42,586 nucleotides of DNA from Hydrogenophaga intermedia (GCF_000723405.1 NZ_CCAE010000038.1:1-42586); one strand, 5' to 3'. Positions 1 to 8,582 are shown, counted from the first letter of the stretch. Program-made: numbers and translations. Notes: generated by a model from the letters alone, not told the origin.

Positions 1-404
1 GGGTGGGGCGCCTCAACGTGGCCGTGGTCGCCGGGCTGCCGCTGGCCAGCGCGGCTTACCTGTGGGCCAACCGCCTGTTGCCGACGCACCTGCCACTGCG
101 GCCCGAGGCCGAGATCCAGGCGTTCTTCGCGGCCTGGGCGCTGGCCCTGGCCGTGGCGGGGCTGTTGCGGCCGGCGCGCGCCTGGCCGCTGCTGTGGGGC
201 GTGGGCGCGTTGCTGTTCGGCGCACTGCCGGTGCTCAACGCGCTCACCACACAGCGACCCTTGTGGCGCAGCCTGGCCAGTGGGGACGCCATCTTCGTCG
301 GCATGGATGTGGCGTGCGCGGCGCTGGCGCTGGGCCTGGGTGCGATGGCCTGGCGCGCGCGCAAGCCCCACGGGCGGGCGCACACCAGGCAGCGGGAGGC
401 CTGA
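1..404 (+). CDS. PepSY-type membrane protein, C-terminal part (5' end outside window)
   Basis: The reading frame is open from the left edge and stops at 402-404, so only the last ~133 residues are seen. They contain about four hydrophobic segments separated by short charged loops and end in a basic tail. The layout (a small-residue-rich membrane domain with an N-A-L-T-T loop, followed immediately by a DUF3325 gene) matches the C-terminus of PepSY-associated transmembrane proteins, which in this bacterial group often lie near TonB-dependent siderophore receptors. A GTG at position 3 could act as a start, but family length (about 400-500 residues) argues for a truncated gene. Its stop overlaps the next start (TGATG), so the two are translationally coupled. 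The role in iron uptake is inference from family context; no receptor is visible here. Confidence 0.6.
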   Translation, partial: VGRLNVAVVAGLPLASAAYLWANRLLPTHLPLRPEAEIQAFFAAWALALAVAGLLRPARAWPLLWGVGALLFGALPVLNALTTQRPLWRSLASGDAIFVGMDVACAALALGLGAMAWRARKPHGRAHTRQREA

Positions 405-700
405 TGCACCTGCTGCTGTCGGGTCTGTGCACAATGGGCTTCGCGTCGCTGGCCCTGGGCATGGCGCGCCATCGGAACGAGCTGCTGGGCCGATCGATGC
501 CACGCCCCGCGGGCCTGATCTGGCGCGCGCTGGGCACGCTCACGCTGACGCTGGCCTGGTGTCTGGCGTGGTTCGAGTGGGGCGCGGCCCTCGGTGCGGT
601 CATGTTCTGGGCGCACGCCATGCTGGCCGCTGGCACGGTGTACCTGTTGCTGGTGGTGCGGCGACGGACGCATCACGAACGCGAGCAGCCGATACAGTGA
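404..700 (+). CDS. DUF3325 family small membrane protein
   Basis: A 98-residue protein with three predicted membrane helices (roughly residues 1-20, 42-60 and 65-86) and a basic C-terminus. The motif of an early G-F-A-S-L-A-L followed by M-x-R-H is typical of DUF3325 proteins, which are small inner-membrane partners of PepSY-TM proteins. The ATG at 404 overlaps the upstream stop by one base, which supports this start over longer in-frame options. Function is unknown; association with siderophore or iron uptake operons is known for the family but not shown here. Confidence 0.72.
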   Translation: MHLLLSGLCTMGFASLALGMARHRNELLGRSMPRPAGLIWRALGTLTLTLAWCLAWFEWGAALGAVMFWAHAMLAAGTVYLLLVVRRRTHHEREQPIQ

Positions 701-704
701 GGCG

Positions 705-1469
705 ATGGAAATGCCGAGCACTCGATGGACGAGCACGCTGGGCCTGCTGCGCTCGCTGCTGATCTACCGCGCCATTCCCTGGCGCGGTGCGCAGTTGCGG
801 CGCTTCTACCGCCGCTTCGTGCCGGCGGGCGGGCTGGCCTTCGACGTGGGTGCGCACGCCGGCAACCGGGTGGCGGCGTTCCGTCAACTGGGCGCGCGCG
901 TGGTGGCGCTGGAACCGCAGCCGGACTTCGCGCGGATGCTGCGGCGGCGCTTCGGGGGCGATGCGTCGGTGCTGGTGCTGGAACAGGCCCTGGGCCGCGA
1001 GAGCGGGCAGGCGCGGCTGATGGCGAGCCCGCGCACGCCCACGGTGGCCACGCTGTCGAGTGATTTCGTGTCGCGCGCGGGGGCGGCCCCGTCGTTCCAG
1101 GGCGTGCGCTGGGAGCCGGGACCCTTGGTGGACGTGAGCACGCTGGACGCACTCATCGCGCAACACGGCCTGCCCGACTTCGTGAAGATCGACGTGGAGG
1201 GATTCGAGCTGGAGGTGCTGCTGGGGCTGAGCCAGCCACTGCCGGCGCTGTCCTTCGAGTTCGTGCCGGCGGTGCGCGACGTGGCGCTGGGGTGCATCGA
1301 TCGGCTGGAGGCGCTGGCGGGCGGGGGCGGCTATCGCTACGCGGTGTCCCTGGGCGAGCGGCAGCGGCTGCTGCGGCCCGAGGGGGAAACGGCCGAGGCG
1401 GTGAGCAAGTGGTTGCGGGGGCTGCCGGTGGATGCGCCGTCGGGGGACGTGCACGCCTGGCGGGGCTGA
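705..1469 (+). CDS. FkbM family SAM-dependent methyltransferase
   Basis: A 254-residue protein with a Rossmann-type methyltransferase fold. The SAM-binding motif F-D-V-G-A-H-A-G-N lies at about residues 46-54, an acidic ribose-binding E follows in V-A-L-E-P, and the family hallmark V-K-I-D-V-E-G-F-E lies near residue 163. FkbM members O-methylate sugars, polyketides or lipids; the substrate here is not evident. ATG at 705 is four bases after the DUF3325 stop, so it may share that transcript; a second ATG two codons later is possible. No signal peptide, so cytoplasmic. Confidence 0.85.
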   Translation: MEMPSTRWTSTLGLLRSLLIYRAIPWRGAQLRRFYRRFVPAGGLAFDVGAHAGNRVAAFRQLGARVVALEPQPDFARMLRRRFGGDASVLVLEQALGRESGQARLMASPRTPTVATLSSDFVSRAGAAPSFQGVRWEPGPLVDVSTLDALIAQHGLPDFVKIDVEGFELEVLLGLSQPLPALSFEFVPAVRDVALGCIDRLEALAGGGGYRYAVSLGERQRLLRPEGETAEAVSKWLRGLPVDAPSGDVHAWRG

Positions 1470-1524
1470 GCCGTTGCGGGGAACACCGATTGCCACGGGG
1501 GGGCTCCCCTTTGAAAGGCAATCC

Positions 1525-2031
1525 ATGTCAGCAGAACAGAAGACCACCGCCGACCTGTGGAAGATGATCAAGGACATCCGCTTCGGCATGTTCACCACGC
1601 GGCACCGCCACGGCGAACACCAGGGCCACTTGCATTCGCGGCCGATGACCACGCAGAACAAGGACCTGGAGGACGGCCGCCTCTGGTTCTTCATGTCGCG
1701 TCAGGGCGACCCGGTCGCGGACCTCACGGCCGACCCCAGCATCAACATCAGCTACGCCGAGCCGGACGACGACACTTACGTTTCCGTGTCCGGCACGGCG
1801 CGCGTGGTCGACGACCCGGCCATGACCCGCACCCTGTGGAACACGGCCGTGGAGGCGTGGTTTCCCGGCGGGCCCGAGAACCCGGACGTGGCCCTGGTGG
1901 CGGTGGACATCGCGCACGCGCACTACTGGGACGTGAAGGAAAACCAGTTGACGCAGTTCCTGGTGATGGCCAAGGCCGCCGTGACGGGCAAGCCGCCCCG
2001 ACTGGGCGAATCAGGCGAAGTGCGGCCCTGA
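1525..2031 (+). CDS. Pyridoxamine 5'-phosphate oxidase-fold general stress protein
   Basis: A 168-residue cytoplasmic protein of the split-barrel flavin-binding fold. The pattern of a D-I-R-F-x-M-F-T-T strand, S-R-P-M, then L-W-F-F followed by P-x-I-N-I-S-Y is that of the general stress protein 26-like branch, which binds FMN or FAD rather than making pyridoxal phosphate. The start is fixed by a GAAAGG ribosome-binding site about 7 bases upstream of the ATG. It stands alone, with a 55-bp gap upstream and a convergent neighbour 35 bp downstream. Proposed role, by family only: flavin-linked redox or stress protein. Confidence 0.85.
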   Translation: MSAEQKTTADLWKMIKDIRFGMFTTRHRHGEHQGHLHSRPMTTQNKDLEDGRLWFFMSRQGDPVADLTADPSINISYAEPDDDTYVSVSGTARVVDDPAMTRTLWNTAVEAWFPGGPENPDVALVAVDIAHAHYWDVKENQLTQFLVMAKAAVTGKPPRLGESGEVRP

Positions 2032-2066
2032 GGCAAGCGCCCGGAGCGCTCAGGTTCGGCACCTGG

Positions 2067-3647
2067 TCAATGCGGTTCGGCGCGCCCGTCAAAGGCCAGC
2101 AGCAGCCAGCGGGTGAGGTCGTGCATCGCCCCAAGCGCGGGCGCGCCGGGTTGCAGCCCCGGCGTGAAGCCGATGGCCTCGAAGCGGTGGGCGAGGGCCG
2201 GGTCGCTGGTGATCACGTGCACCGGCACATCCCATGAGGCATTGCGCCCCGCCGCGCCACCGGGTGGCTGGTGGTCGCCGACGACGATGAGCACCTGGCG
2301 GCTGCTGGCCGTGCGCTCGAGGTGGCGCGCGAGCCAGTCGAACTGGTAGCGCAGGCTGTCGGCGTAGCCCTTGCTGGCCGACTGGCCGGAGGCATTGGCC
2401 GGTGGTGCCCGCAGCGGCTCGTCCAGCAGCAGCGGCAGCGGCTCGAATGGCGCGTGCGTGCTGACCGTGGGGAACACCGCGAACACCGGCCGGCGCGTGG
2501 CCGCCGGCGCGCTCAGCTCCTGCTCTTGCAGCAGCGCCATCGCCACCTGGTCGGGGATGCGCCAGTAGCCCACGTCCGGGCCCCGGTAGCCCAGGCGCGG
2601 GTCGTCGGCGAAGCGTTCGAAGCCGTAGAACGCGCCTTCGGGCCAGGCCCGTTTGATCCCGGGCATCCAGCCCACGGTGCGGTAGCCGTGCCGCGCGAAG
2701 TGGCTCACCAGCGTGGGGCGTTCGCTGGCCAACAGCAGTTGGTGGCGCACCGGGTCGGAGACGTCGATGCCCGAGAGCAGGCTGGCGTGCGAGAGCCAGG
2801 AGGCACCGCCGAAGGTGGCCGCGCGCACGCGGGCCGAGACGACCTGGCGCTCGCTGGCGGCGAGGGCGTGCTGCAAACGCTCACGCGACGGCGTTAGCGC
2901 AGCGAAAAGGTCGGCGTCATCCAACGCGACCGCGCCATAGGACTCGGCGAACAGCAGCACCACGTCGGCCGCGCCTTGCGGGCCGCGCAGCGATTGCAGG
3001 TCGGTGTCGAACGCCGGGCCGTGACCCAGTGCGGCCTTGCCATGCCCGGGCCACAGCACCTGCGCGAGCAGCGTGGCCTGGTTCCACAGCGTGGGCGTCA
3101 GTGGCAGCGAGAAGAACCAGCGCGTGTCGCGCTGATCGGGCACATAGGCCGCGAAGCACAGCGCCAGCGCGGCGGACGAGGTCACGCTGCCGCGTCGCAA
3201 GGCGGTGCTGGCCAGGGCGCGCGCCAGTTCAACAATGGCCCGGCGCGCCACCAGCACCAGCACGGCCGCCCCCAGCAGCAGCGCCAGCACCACGCCCGCC
3301 ACGTGCCACCACGACCAGGACCGCGCCGCCACCTCGATCAGGTCGAGCGCGTGCCGGCCGTCCCAATACACGTTCACCGGCCGGCCCACCAGCGCGGGCG
3401 CGGTCACGTCGGCATAACGCACCGCCACCAGGGCCGCGGTGCCCAGCGCCAGCCCCGTGGCCGCGCGCGCCGACAGCGCGCCGCGCCAGGCCACCCAGCC
3501 CGCCAGCAAGGCCAGGCCCAGGCACAGCTCGAAGGACAGGCGGGGCATGTAGCGCACGCCCAGCCCGGGCCAGCGGTTCTCGAACGTGAGCAGGGTGTTG
3601 AGGACGAAGAACGCCAGGCCGACGCGCAGCCAGCCGGCGGCCGTCAC
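2067..3647 (-). CDS. Membrane-anchored sulfatase / LTA-synthase-like phosphotransferase
   Basis: A 526-residue protein: four or five membrane helices in the first ~175 residues, then a soluble alkaline-phosphatase-superfamily domain. Visible metal-site elements are an acidic residue in L-L-F-A-E-S-Y, a putative nucleophile in the F-G-G-A-S-W-L-S-H-A-S-L-L-S-G segment (Ser where most relatives have Thr), and V-G-D-H-Q-P-P near the C-terminus. Relatives (OpgB, LtaS, EptA) move phosphoglycerol or phosphoethanolamine from phospholipids to outer targets in the periplasm. The start is GTG, supported by a GGAGG seven bases upstream. It is the last gene of an operon with the YceI and CDP-alcohol phosphatidyltransferase genes (31-bp gap), suggesting a phospholipid-head-group donor; that is inference. 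Confidence 0.78.
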   Translation of the reverse strand: MTAAGWLRVGLAFFVLNTLLTFENRWPGLGVRYMPRLSFELCLGLALLAGWVAWRGALSARAATGLALGTAALVAVRYADVTAPALVGRPVNVYWDGRHALDLIEVAARSWSWWHVAGVVLALLLGAAVLVLVARRAIVELARALASTALRRGSVTSSAALALCFAAYVPDQRDTRWFFSLPLTPTLWNQATLLAQVLWPGHGKAALGHGPAFDTDLQSLRGPQGAADVVLLFAESYGAVALDDADLFAALTPSRERLQHALAASERQVVSARVRAATFGGASWLSHASLLSGIDVSDPVRHQLLLASERPTLVSHFARHGYRTVGWMPGIKRAWPEGAFYGFERFADDPRLGYRGPDVGYWRIPDQVAMALLQEQELSAPAATRRPVFAVFPTVSTHAPFEPLPLLLDEPLRAPPANASGQSASKGYADSLRYQFDWLARHLERTASSRQVLIVVGDHQPPGGAAGRNASWDVPVHVITSDPALAHRFEAIGFTPGLQPGAPALGAMHDLTRWLLLAFDGRAEPH

Positions 3648-3678
3648 GAGGCTGCCTCCGTGCGGCGCACGGCCGCGC

Positions 3679-4299
3679 TCACTGGCGCACCGCCTCGAAC
3701 TCGACGATGAGGTCGACCGTGTCGCCCACCCAGCCGTTGTCCAGCGCGTAGTTCATGCCGTAGGCGCCACGGCGAAAGCTGCCGCGCGCGGACACGCCCA
3801 TCACGTAAGGTTTGCGCCCGATGCCGCCCAGCGGCGACTCGGCGCTCTTGTTCCAGGTGGCCGTCAGCGTGAGCGGCTGCGACTTGCCGAGCAGCTCGAG
3901 CTGGCCGGCGATCTCGAAACGGCGCTCGGCCAGGCGTTTGGCCCCGCTGGCGGTGAACACCATGCGCGGGAATTCGCCGGAGTTGAGAAAGTCCGGCCCC
4001 TTGAGGTGCTCGTCGCGCTTGCGCTGGTTGGTGAACACGCTGGCGGTGTCCACCTCGATGCGCACCTCCGACAGCGTGCCGCTGGCCTCGTCGAAGCGGT
4101 AGCTGCCACGCGCCGCGCGGAAGCTGCCCAGCACCTTGGCGTAGCCGATGTGGTCGACCAGGAAGGCCACGGTGAAGTGGTCCGGGTCGATCTCGTAGCG
4201 CGGTGCCTGGGCCTGGGCCAGCGTGGGCGCGCCCAGCAGGCAGGCAGCCAGGGCGGCGCCCGCGACGAGGCCACGGCGGCGAAGCGTTGGGGTGTTCAT
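3679..4299 (-). CDS. YceI family periplasmic protein
   Basis: A 206-residue exported protein. An n-region with R-R-R, a hydrophobic core and an A-Q-A cleavage site near residue 31 form the signal peptide. The mature part has the YceI beta-barrel pattern: Y-x-I-D-P-D-H-F at its start, V-x-V-D-x-x-S-V-F-T-N, F-L-N-S-G-E-F-P, then a repeated L-x-G-K-S strand and a terminal D-L-I-V-E-F-E. YceI proteins bind isoprenoid or other amphiphilic ligands in a lipocalin-like barrel. The ATG overlaps the stop of the upstream CDP-alcohol phosphatidyltransferase by four bases, so the two are coupled. A carrier role for a lipid product is plausible but inferred. Confidence 0.9.
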   Translation of the reverse strand: MNTPTLRRRGLVAGAALAACLLGAPTLAQAQAPRYEIDPDHFTVAFLVDHIGYAKVLGSFRAARGSYRFDEASGTLSEVRIEVDTASVFTNQRKRDEHLKGPDFLNSGEFPRMVFTASGAKRLAERRFEIAGQLELLGKSQPLTLTATWNKSAESPLGGIGRKPYVMGVSARGSFRRGAYGMNYALDNGWVGDTVDLIVEFEAVRQ

Positions 4300-5114
4300 G
4301 CGCGGGTCTCCGGTGGGGGGTGGCGTTGGCGCGCGATGTGGCGCTGGAGGTAACGGATGTCGATGGCGAACGAGGCGCTCAGCAGCAGCAAGCTCAGCGC
4401 GGCGATGGCCGAGGCCAGTGGCACCGGCACGATGGGGCCCAGGCAGACGATGAGGGCGGTGATCTGCACCACGCACACCGTCTGCCGGCGCACGCTGGGC
4501 GGCAGCGGGCCGGCCAGCCAGGGCAGGAAGGCGGCGGCGGCCACGAAGGCGTAGCGCATCAGGCCCGAGGCCAGCACCCAGGGCCCCGCCTGGCCGGCCT
4601 GCCACACCAGCGCGCACAGCACGAGCATGAAGGCGGCGTCGGTTTCCATGTCGAAGCGCGCACCGAAGCGGCTGGCCAGGCCCTGGCGGCGGGCCAGGGC
4701 ACCGTCGGCCGCGTCCAGCACCGCCACCACGGTGGCGAAGACGATGAGCGCCCAGCCACCCACCGGCTGCGCCGACGGCGGTTCGGCGGGCACGGCCTCG
4801 CCCAGCAGCGCGGCCACCAGGGCCATGCCGGCCAGGCGCGCCAGCGTGACGCGGTTGGCCGCGCCGAAGCGCGCGTGCGGGTGGCCGCCCAGCGCCAGGC
4901 CCCGCCAAACCAGCGCGGCGCCCAGGGCGTAGGCCAGCAGGGCCTTGAGAGGGTAGTCCGTGCCCAGCCCACCCGCCAGGGCAACGCCGCCGGCCACGCA
5001 CGACAGCACCAGCGCGGTGCCGGCCAGGGCGCGCCCGGCGTCGAGCCGCAGGGCCCTGCCCGGTGGGAAGACGGCGGCGGCGGCGGGGTTCATGGCGGTG
5101 GTGCGGTGGGCCAT
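4296..5114 (-). CDS. CDP-alcohol phosphatidyltransferase family membrane protein
   Basis: A 272-residue polytopic inner-membrane protein with about seven hydrophobic segments. It carries the complete CDP-alcohol signature D-x-x-D-G-x-x-A-R-x8-G-x3-D-x3-D (D-A-A-D-G-A-L-A-R-R then G-A-R-F-D-M-E-T-D) near residue 140, which binds divalent metals and transfers a phosphoalcohol from a CDP-alcohol to an acceptor. It is longer than PgsA or PssA and has an extended N-terminal membrane region, so the acceptor cannot be named. It heads a three-gene leftward operon and diverges from the dehydrogenase gene. An alternative start is the ATG seven codons later (5093). Confidence 0.85.
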   Translation of the reverse strand: MAHRTTAMNPAAAAVFPPGRALRLDAGRALAGTALVLSCVAGGVALAGGLGTDYPLKALLAYALGAALVWRGLALGGHPHARFGAANRVTLARLAGMALVAALLGEAVPAEPPSAQPVGGWALIVFATVVAVLDAADGALARRQGLASRFGARFDMETDAAFMLVLCALVWQAGQAGPWVLASGLMRYAFVAAAAFLPWLAGPLPPSVRRQTVCVVQITALIVCLGPIVPVPLASAIAALSLLLLSASFAIDIRYLQRHIARQRHPPPETRA

Positions 5115-5216
5115 CTAAGATGAATGGAGTACCGCGAGGTTCCTCGCGATGGCGCGCGGACGCAAGCCCTCTTTGCGTTCCTTGCGCCCGATGCCGACCG
5201 AACCGCCCACTTCACC

Positions 5217-6209
5217 TTGACCGACGCCCCACACACCACCACCGCCCGGGCCTGCTGGGTCGCCGGCCCGTCGCGCGCCGAGCTCCGCTCCGAGACCCTG
5301 CCGCCCCTGCGCGAGGGCGAGGTGCGCGTGCGCTGCCTGCACAGCGGCGTGAGCCGGGGCACCGAAACGCTGGTGTTTCGCGGCGAGGTACCCGCCAGCG
5401 AAGCGCAGCGCATGCGCGCGCCGTTCCAGGTGGGGGACTTTCCCGCGCCGGTGAAGTACGGCTACGTGGCCGTGGGCGTGGTGGAGGCCGGCCCGGCGCA
5501 CCTGCTCGGCCGCGCGGTCTTCTGCCTGCACCCGCACCAGACCGTGTTCCAGGTACCGGTCGAGGCGGTGACGCCACTGCCACCCGGCGTGCCGCCCGCG
5601 CGCGCCGTGCTGGCCGCCAACCTGGAGACCGCCATCAATGCCCTGTGGGACGCCGCGCCACGCCTGGGCGATCGCATCGCCGTGGTGGGTGGCGGCACGC
5701 TGGGCCTGCTGGTGGCCTGGCTGGCCGCGCGCCTGCCGGGGGCCGAGGTGCAACTGGTGGACCCGGTGGCCGCGCGCGCGGCCATTGCGCACGCACTCGG
5801 CGCGGGCTTCGCGCTGCCTGAGGACGCGAGGCCCGAGGCGGATCTGGTGATCCATGCCAGCGGCCAACCGGCCGGGCTGGCCACAGCTTTGCAACTGGCC
5901 GGCTTCGAGGCCACGGTGCTGGAGCTGAGCTGGTACGGCACGCGGCCGGTGGCGCTGCCGCTGGGCGAGGCCTTCCACGCGCGCCGCCTCACGCTGCGCA
6001 GTTCGCAGGTGGGGCAGGTGGCCACCGCGCAGCGCGCGCGCTGGAGCCACGCGCGCCGGCTTGCGCTGGCGCTCTCGCTGCTCACCGACCCGGCGCTGGA
6101 CGCCCTCATCACCCACCACGCGCCTTTCGACGAGCTGCCCGGCGTGCTGGCGCGCCTGGCCGGTGGCGACACCGCGACGCTGTGCCAACGTATCGACTAC
6201 CCCACTTGA
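5217..6209 (+). CDS. Zinc-type alcohol dehydrogenase-like (MDR) protein lacking zinc ligands
   Basis: A ~330-residue medium-chain dehydrogenase/reductase. The NAD(P)-binding fold is shown by [10 protein letters not shown] in the middle, and the N-terminal GroES-like domain by [17 protein letters not shown]. The usual catalytic zinc residues are not visible: the first Cys position holds Ser (S-G-V-S-R) and the G-H-E motif reads Y-G-Y. This resembles zinc-free MDR members such as BchC relatives. The chosen start is a TTG at 5217 because homology begins there; the frame also opens at an ATG at 5124, only 10 bp from the divergent gene. It is first in a rightward operon with the pterin-synthase-like, glycosyltransferase and methyltransferase genes. 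Substrate unknown. Confidence 0.75.
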   Translation: MTDAPHTTTARACWVAGPSRAELRSETLPPLREGEVRVRCLHSGVSRGTETLVFRGEVPASEAQRMRAPFQVGDFPAPVKYGYVAVGVVEAGPAHLLGRAVFCLHPHQTVFQVPVEAVTPLPPGVPPARAVLAANLETAINALWDAAPRLGDRIAVVGGGTLGLLVAWLAARLPGAEVQLVDPVAARAAIAHALGAGFALPEDARPEADLVIHASGQPAGLATALQLAGFEATVLELSWYGTRPVALPLGEAFHARRLTLRSSQVGQVATAQRARWSHARRLALALSLLTDPALDALITHHAPFDELPGVLARLAGGDTATLCQRIDYPT

Positions 6210-6225
6210 ACCCCTGAAACCCGAC

Positions 6226-6660
6226 ATGTTCAGCATCACCGTCCGCGACCACTTCATGATCGCCCACAGCTTCCGGGGCGAGGTGTTCGGCCCCGCCCAG
6301 CGCCTGCACGGCGCCACCTACATGGTCGACCTGGAGCTGCGCCGCGCCGCGCTCGACCCCGATGGCATCGTGGCCGACATCGGCCTGGCCACGCAGGTGC
6401 TGCGCGAGGAACTCGCCCGGCTCAACTTCCGCAACCTCGACGAACTGCCCGAGTTCGCGGGCCGCAACACCACCACCGAATTCCTGGCGCACGCGCTGTT
6501 CCAGCGCCTGGCGGCGCGCATCGCCGCGGGCGAACTGGGCCCGCACGCGGTGCCGGGCAGCGCCTCGGGCGGCCTCACGGCCATGCGGGTGAGCCTGCAG
6601 GAATCGCACGTGGCCTGGGCCGCGTATGAAGCGGTTCTGGCCCCGCTGGTGGCGGGCTGA
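6226..6660 (+). CDS. 6-pyruvoyl-tetrahydropterin synthase/QueD-like protein with altered active site
   Basis: A 144-residue protein of the PTPS/QueD T-fold. Recognisable are the first zinc His (I-A-H-S-F, His14), R-L-H-G near residue 28, a degenerate form of the D-H-x-x-L-N motif (L-N-F-R-N-L-D-E-L, about residues 65-73), and the pterin-anchoring Glu in L-Q-E-S-H. Against QueD, the catalytic Cys position is Ala24, the third zinc His is Ala30 (H-G-A-T-Y instead of H-G-H), and the catalytic Asp-His pair is Asn-Phe. It may therefore bind a pterin-like ligand but perform different chemistry. It lies 16 bp after the dehydrogenase and 4 bp before the glycosyltransferase. Confidence 0.8.
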   Translation: MFSITVRDHFMIAHSFRGEVFGPAQRLHGATYMVDLELRRAALDPDGIVADIGLATQVLREELARLNFRNLDELPEFAGRNTTTEFLAHALFQRLAARIAAGELGPHAVPGSASGGLTAMRVSLQESHVAWAAYEAVLAPLVAG

Positions 6661-6664
6661 GCCG

Positions 6665-7729
6665 GTGCGCGCTCCCTGCGTGATGCTGGTGCCGGGCGAT
6701 CCGCTCACCCCCACGGGTGGCTTCACGTACGACCGGTGCCTGCTCGAGGCGCTGCGCTCGCGCGGCCGCGCGGTGGAGGTGTTGCGAATCGACGGCGACT
6801 GGCCCTGGCCCGACGAGGCCACGCGGGCAGCGGCGCGCGCGGCCTTCGCGGCCTTGCCCGACGGCACCTGCGTGATCGCCGACGGCCTGGCCTTCGGTGC
6901 GCTGGATGCCGAGGTGGCGCCGCACGCACAGCGCCTGCGCTGGCTGGGGCTGGTGCACCACCCGCTGCACCTGGAAACCGGACTGGACGCTGCGCAGGCG
7001 CGCCGGCTGCGCGAACAGGAGGCGAGGGCGCTGCGGCACACGCGCCAGGTGGTGGCGGTCAGTGCCACCACGGCGCACGAGGTCGCCGCGCTCGGCGTGC
7101 CGGCAGAGCGCATCGCGGTGGTGGAACCGGGCAATCACCTGCCGCCGTCGGTGTCACGGCCAGCCACGGCGGGCGGTGTGCAACTGCTCTGCGTGGCCAC
7201 GCTGACGCCGCGCAAGGACCACGCGCTGCTGCTGCGCGCGCTGTCGGGCCTGGTCAAGCTGGACTGGACCCTGCACTGCGTGGGCAGCGCCGAACGCGAC
7301 GCGGCCTGCGCCAGCGGCCTGCTCGCGAGCACCGCCTCGGGGCCGCTCGCGGGGCGCGTGGTCTGGCACGGCGAGTTGGTCGACGCGGCGCTGCAGGCGC
7401 GCTACGCGGCGGCCGATGTCTTCGTGCTCGCCTCGCGCTACGAGGGCTTCGGCATGGTGATCAATGAGGCCCTGTTGCACGGCCTGCCCATCGTGGCCAG
7501 CCGCGCGGGCGCACTGGCCAGCACCGTGCCGGCCGAGGCGGGCCTGCTGCCACCGGCGGGCGACGAAGCCGCCTGGCGCGACGCGCTGGCCCGGGTCATC
7601 AGCGATGCCGCGCTGCGCGAACGCCTGGCCGGGGGCGCGCGCGAGGCCGCCCGGCGCTTGCCCTCGTGGGCCGAGCAGGCGGCGCGCTTCGACACCGTGA
7701 TGGATGCCGTGATGGGAGCGCCGCAATGA
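6665..7729 (+). CDS. Family 4 glycosyltransferase (GT-B fold)
   Basis: A ~354-residue GT-B glycosyltransferase. An N-terminal acceptor domain starts at V-M-L-V-P-G-D with the glycine-rich T-P-T-G-G-F loop. The C-terminal nucleotide-sugar domain has L-L-C-V-A-T-L-T-P-R-K-D-H near residue 180 and the retaining GT4 E-x7-E motif (Y-E-G-F-G-M-V-I-N-E-A) near residue 265. The GTG at 6665, just after the upstream stop, is preferred; an ATG at 6626 would overlap the previous gene by 35 bp and add 13 basic residues not typical of the fold. The next gene overlaps by ATGA. It probably glycosylates the product of the same operon; the sugar and acceptor are unknown. Confidence 0.85.
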   Translation: MRAPCVMLVPGDPLTPTGGFTYDRCLLEALRSRGRAVEVLRIDGDWPWPDEATRAAARAAFAALPDGTCVIADGLAFGALDAEVAPHAQRLRWLGLVHHPLHLETGLDAAQARRLREQEARALRHTRQVVAVSATTAHEVAALGVPAERIAVVEPGNHLPPSVSRPATAGGVQLLCVATLTPRKDHALLLRALSGLVKLDWTLHCVGSAERDAACASGLLASTASGPLAGRVVWHGELVDAALQARYAAADVFVLASRYEGFGMVINEALLHGLPIVASRAGALASTVPAEAGLLPPAGDEAAWRDALARVISDAALRERLAGGAREAARRLPSWAEQAARFDTVMDAVMGAPQ

Positions 7730-8580
7730 CCAAACCCGAGACCTTTGCCACCGACTGGCTCGCGCTGCGCGAGCCCTTCGACGCGGCGGCGCGCGAATCC
7801 TCGTCGCGGCTGGTGGCGCGCCTGCGGACCCTGCGGCCCGGGCCCGAACCCTGGCGCGTGATGGACCTGGGCTGTGGCACGGGCGCCAACTGGCGCTGGC
7901 TGGCGCCTCGCCTGGGCGGTGAGCAGCAATGGCTGGCCCTGGACCACGACGCGGCGCTGCTGCGCGCCTGGCCCTCGCCGGCCGATGCCGACGCGCCGCT
8001 CGACGAGCCCGTGCGCTGGCGCGGCGTGCGCTTCGACGCCACGGCGCTGCGGCGCGAAGCCGAACTCGGGCGCGGGCTGCACGCGCTGCCCTGGGCGCAG
8101 GTGCAATTGGTCACGGCCTCGGCGCTGCTGGATCTGGCAGGGGCCGAGTGGCTGGACGAACTGGTGCGCCGCGCCACCGAGGCGCGCGCCACGCTGTTCT
8201 TTGCGCTGAACGTGGACGGGGGGCACGACTGGACACCGACCGTGGCCGACGACGACTGGGTCGGCGAACTGTTTGCCGCCCACCAGGGCCGCGACAAGGG
8301 CCTGGGGCCGGCGCTGGGCGCGCGGGCCGTGCCTTGGCTCCAGCAGGCACTGCGCGAGCGCGGCTATCGGGTGGCGCTGGGGCGCAGCGATTGGCACGTG
8401 CGGCGCGGGGACCAGGCCATGAAGATGGCCATGATCGACGGCTTCGCGCGCGCCGCGATCGAGCAGGAGCCGACGCAGGCGCCGCTGGTGCGGGCGTGGC
8501 GGGCCCGTCGTCTGCGCAGGCTCGGCTGGGGCAGCTTGCGCGTGGGGCACCTCGATCTGCTGGCCTGGCCCGCGCCTTGA
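7726..8580 (+). CDS. Class I SAM-dependent methyltransferase
   Basis: A 284-residue cytoplasmic protein. Motif I for SAM binding is V-M-D-L-G-C-G-T-G-A-N near residue 45, followed by an acidic D-H-D at the end of strand beta-2 and a V-T-A-S-A-L-L-D-L motif near residue 127. The C-terminal third has an unusual insertion ending in a basic R-A-R-R-L-R-R-L-G-W segment. The ATG overlaps the glycosyltransferase stop (ATGA), so the two are coupled. It is the last gene of the four-gene operon; a palindromic element follows directly and probably ends transcription. The methyl acceptor is not known; O- or N-methylation of a glycosylated pteridine-like product is an inference. Confidence 0.82.
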   Translation: MTKPETFATDWLALREPFDAAARESSSRLVARLRTLRPGPEPWRVMDLGCGTGANWRWLAPRLGGEQQWLALDHDAALLRAWPSPADADAPLDEPVRWRGVRFDATALRREAELGRGLHALPWAQVQLVTASALLDLAGAEWLDELVRRATEARATLFFALNVDGGHDWTPTVADDDWVGELFAAHQGRDKGLGPALGARAVPWLQQALRERGYRVALGRSDWHVRRGDQAMKMAMIDGFARAAIEQEPTQAPLVRAWRARRLRRLGWGSLRVGHLDLLAWPAP

Positions 8581-8582
8581 TC

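Noticed and set aside
5124..5216. ATG start for the MDR dehydrogenase 10 bp from the divergent gene
   Set aside because: The extra 31 residues show no family resemblance and would leave almost no promoter space; still possible.
6626..6664. ATG start for the glycosyltransferase overlapping the PTPS-like gene
   Set aside because: It would add 13 Trp/Arg-rich residues outside the fold; GTG at 6665 fits better, though the choice is not certain.
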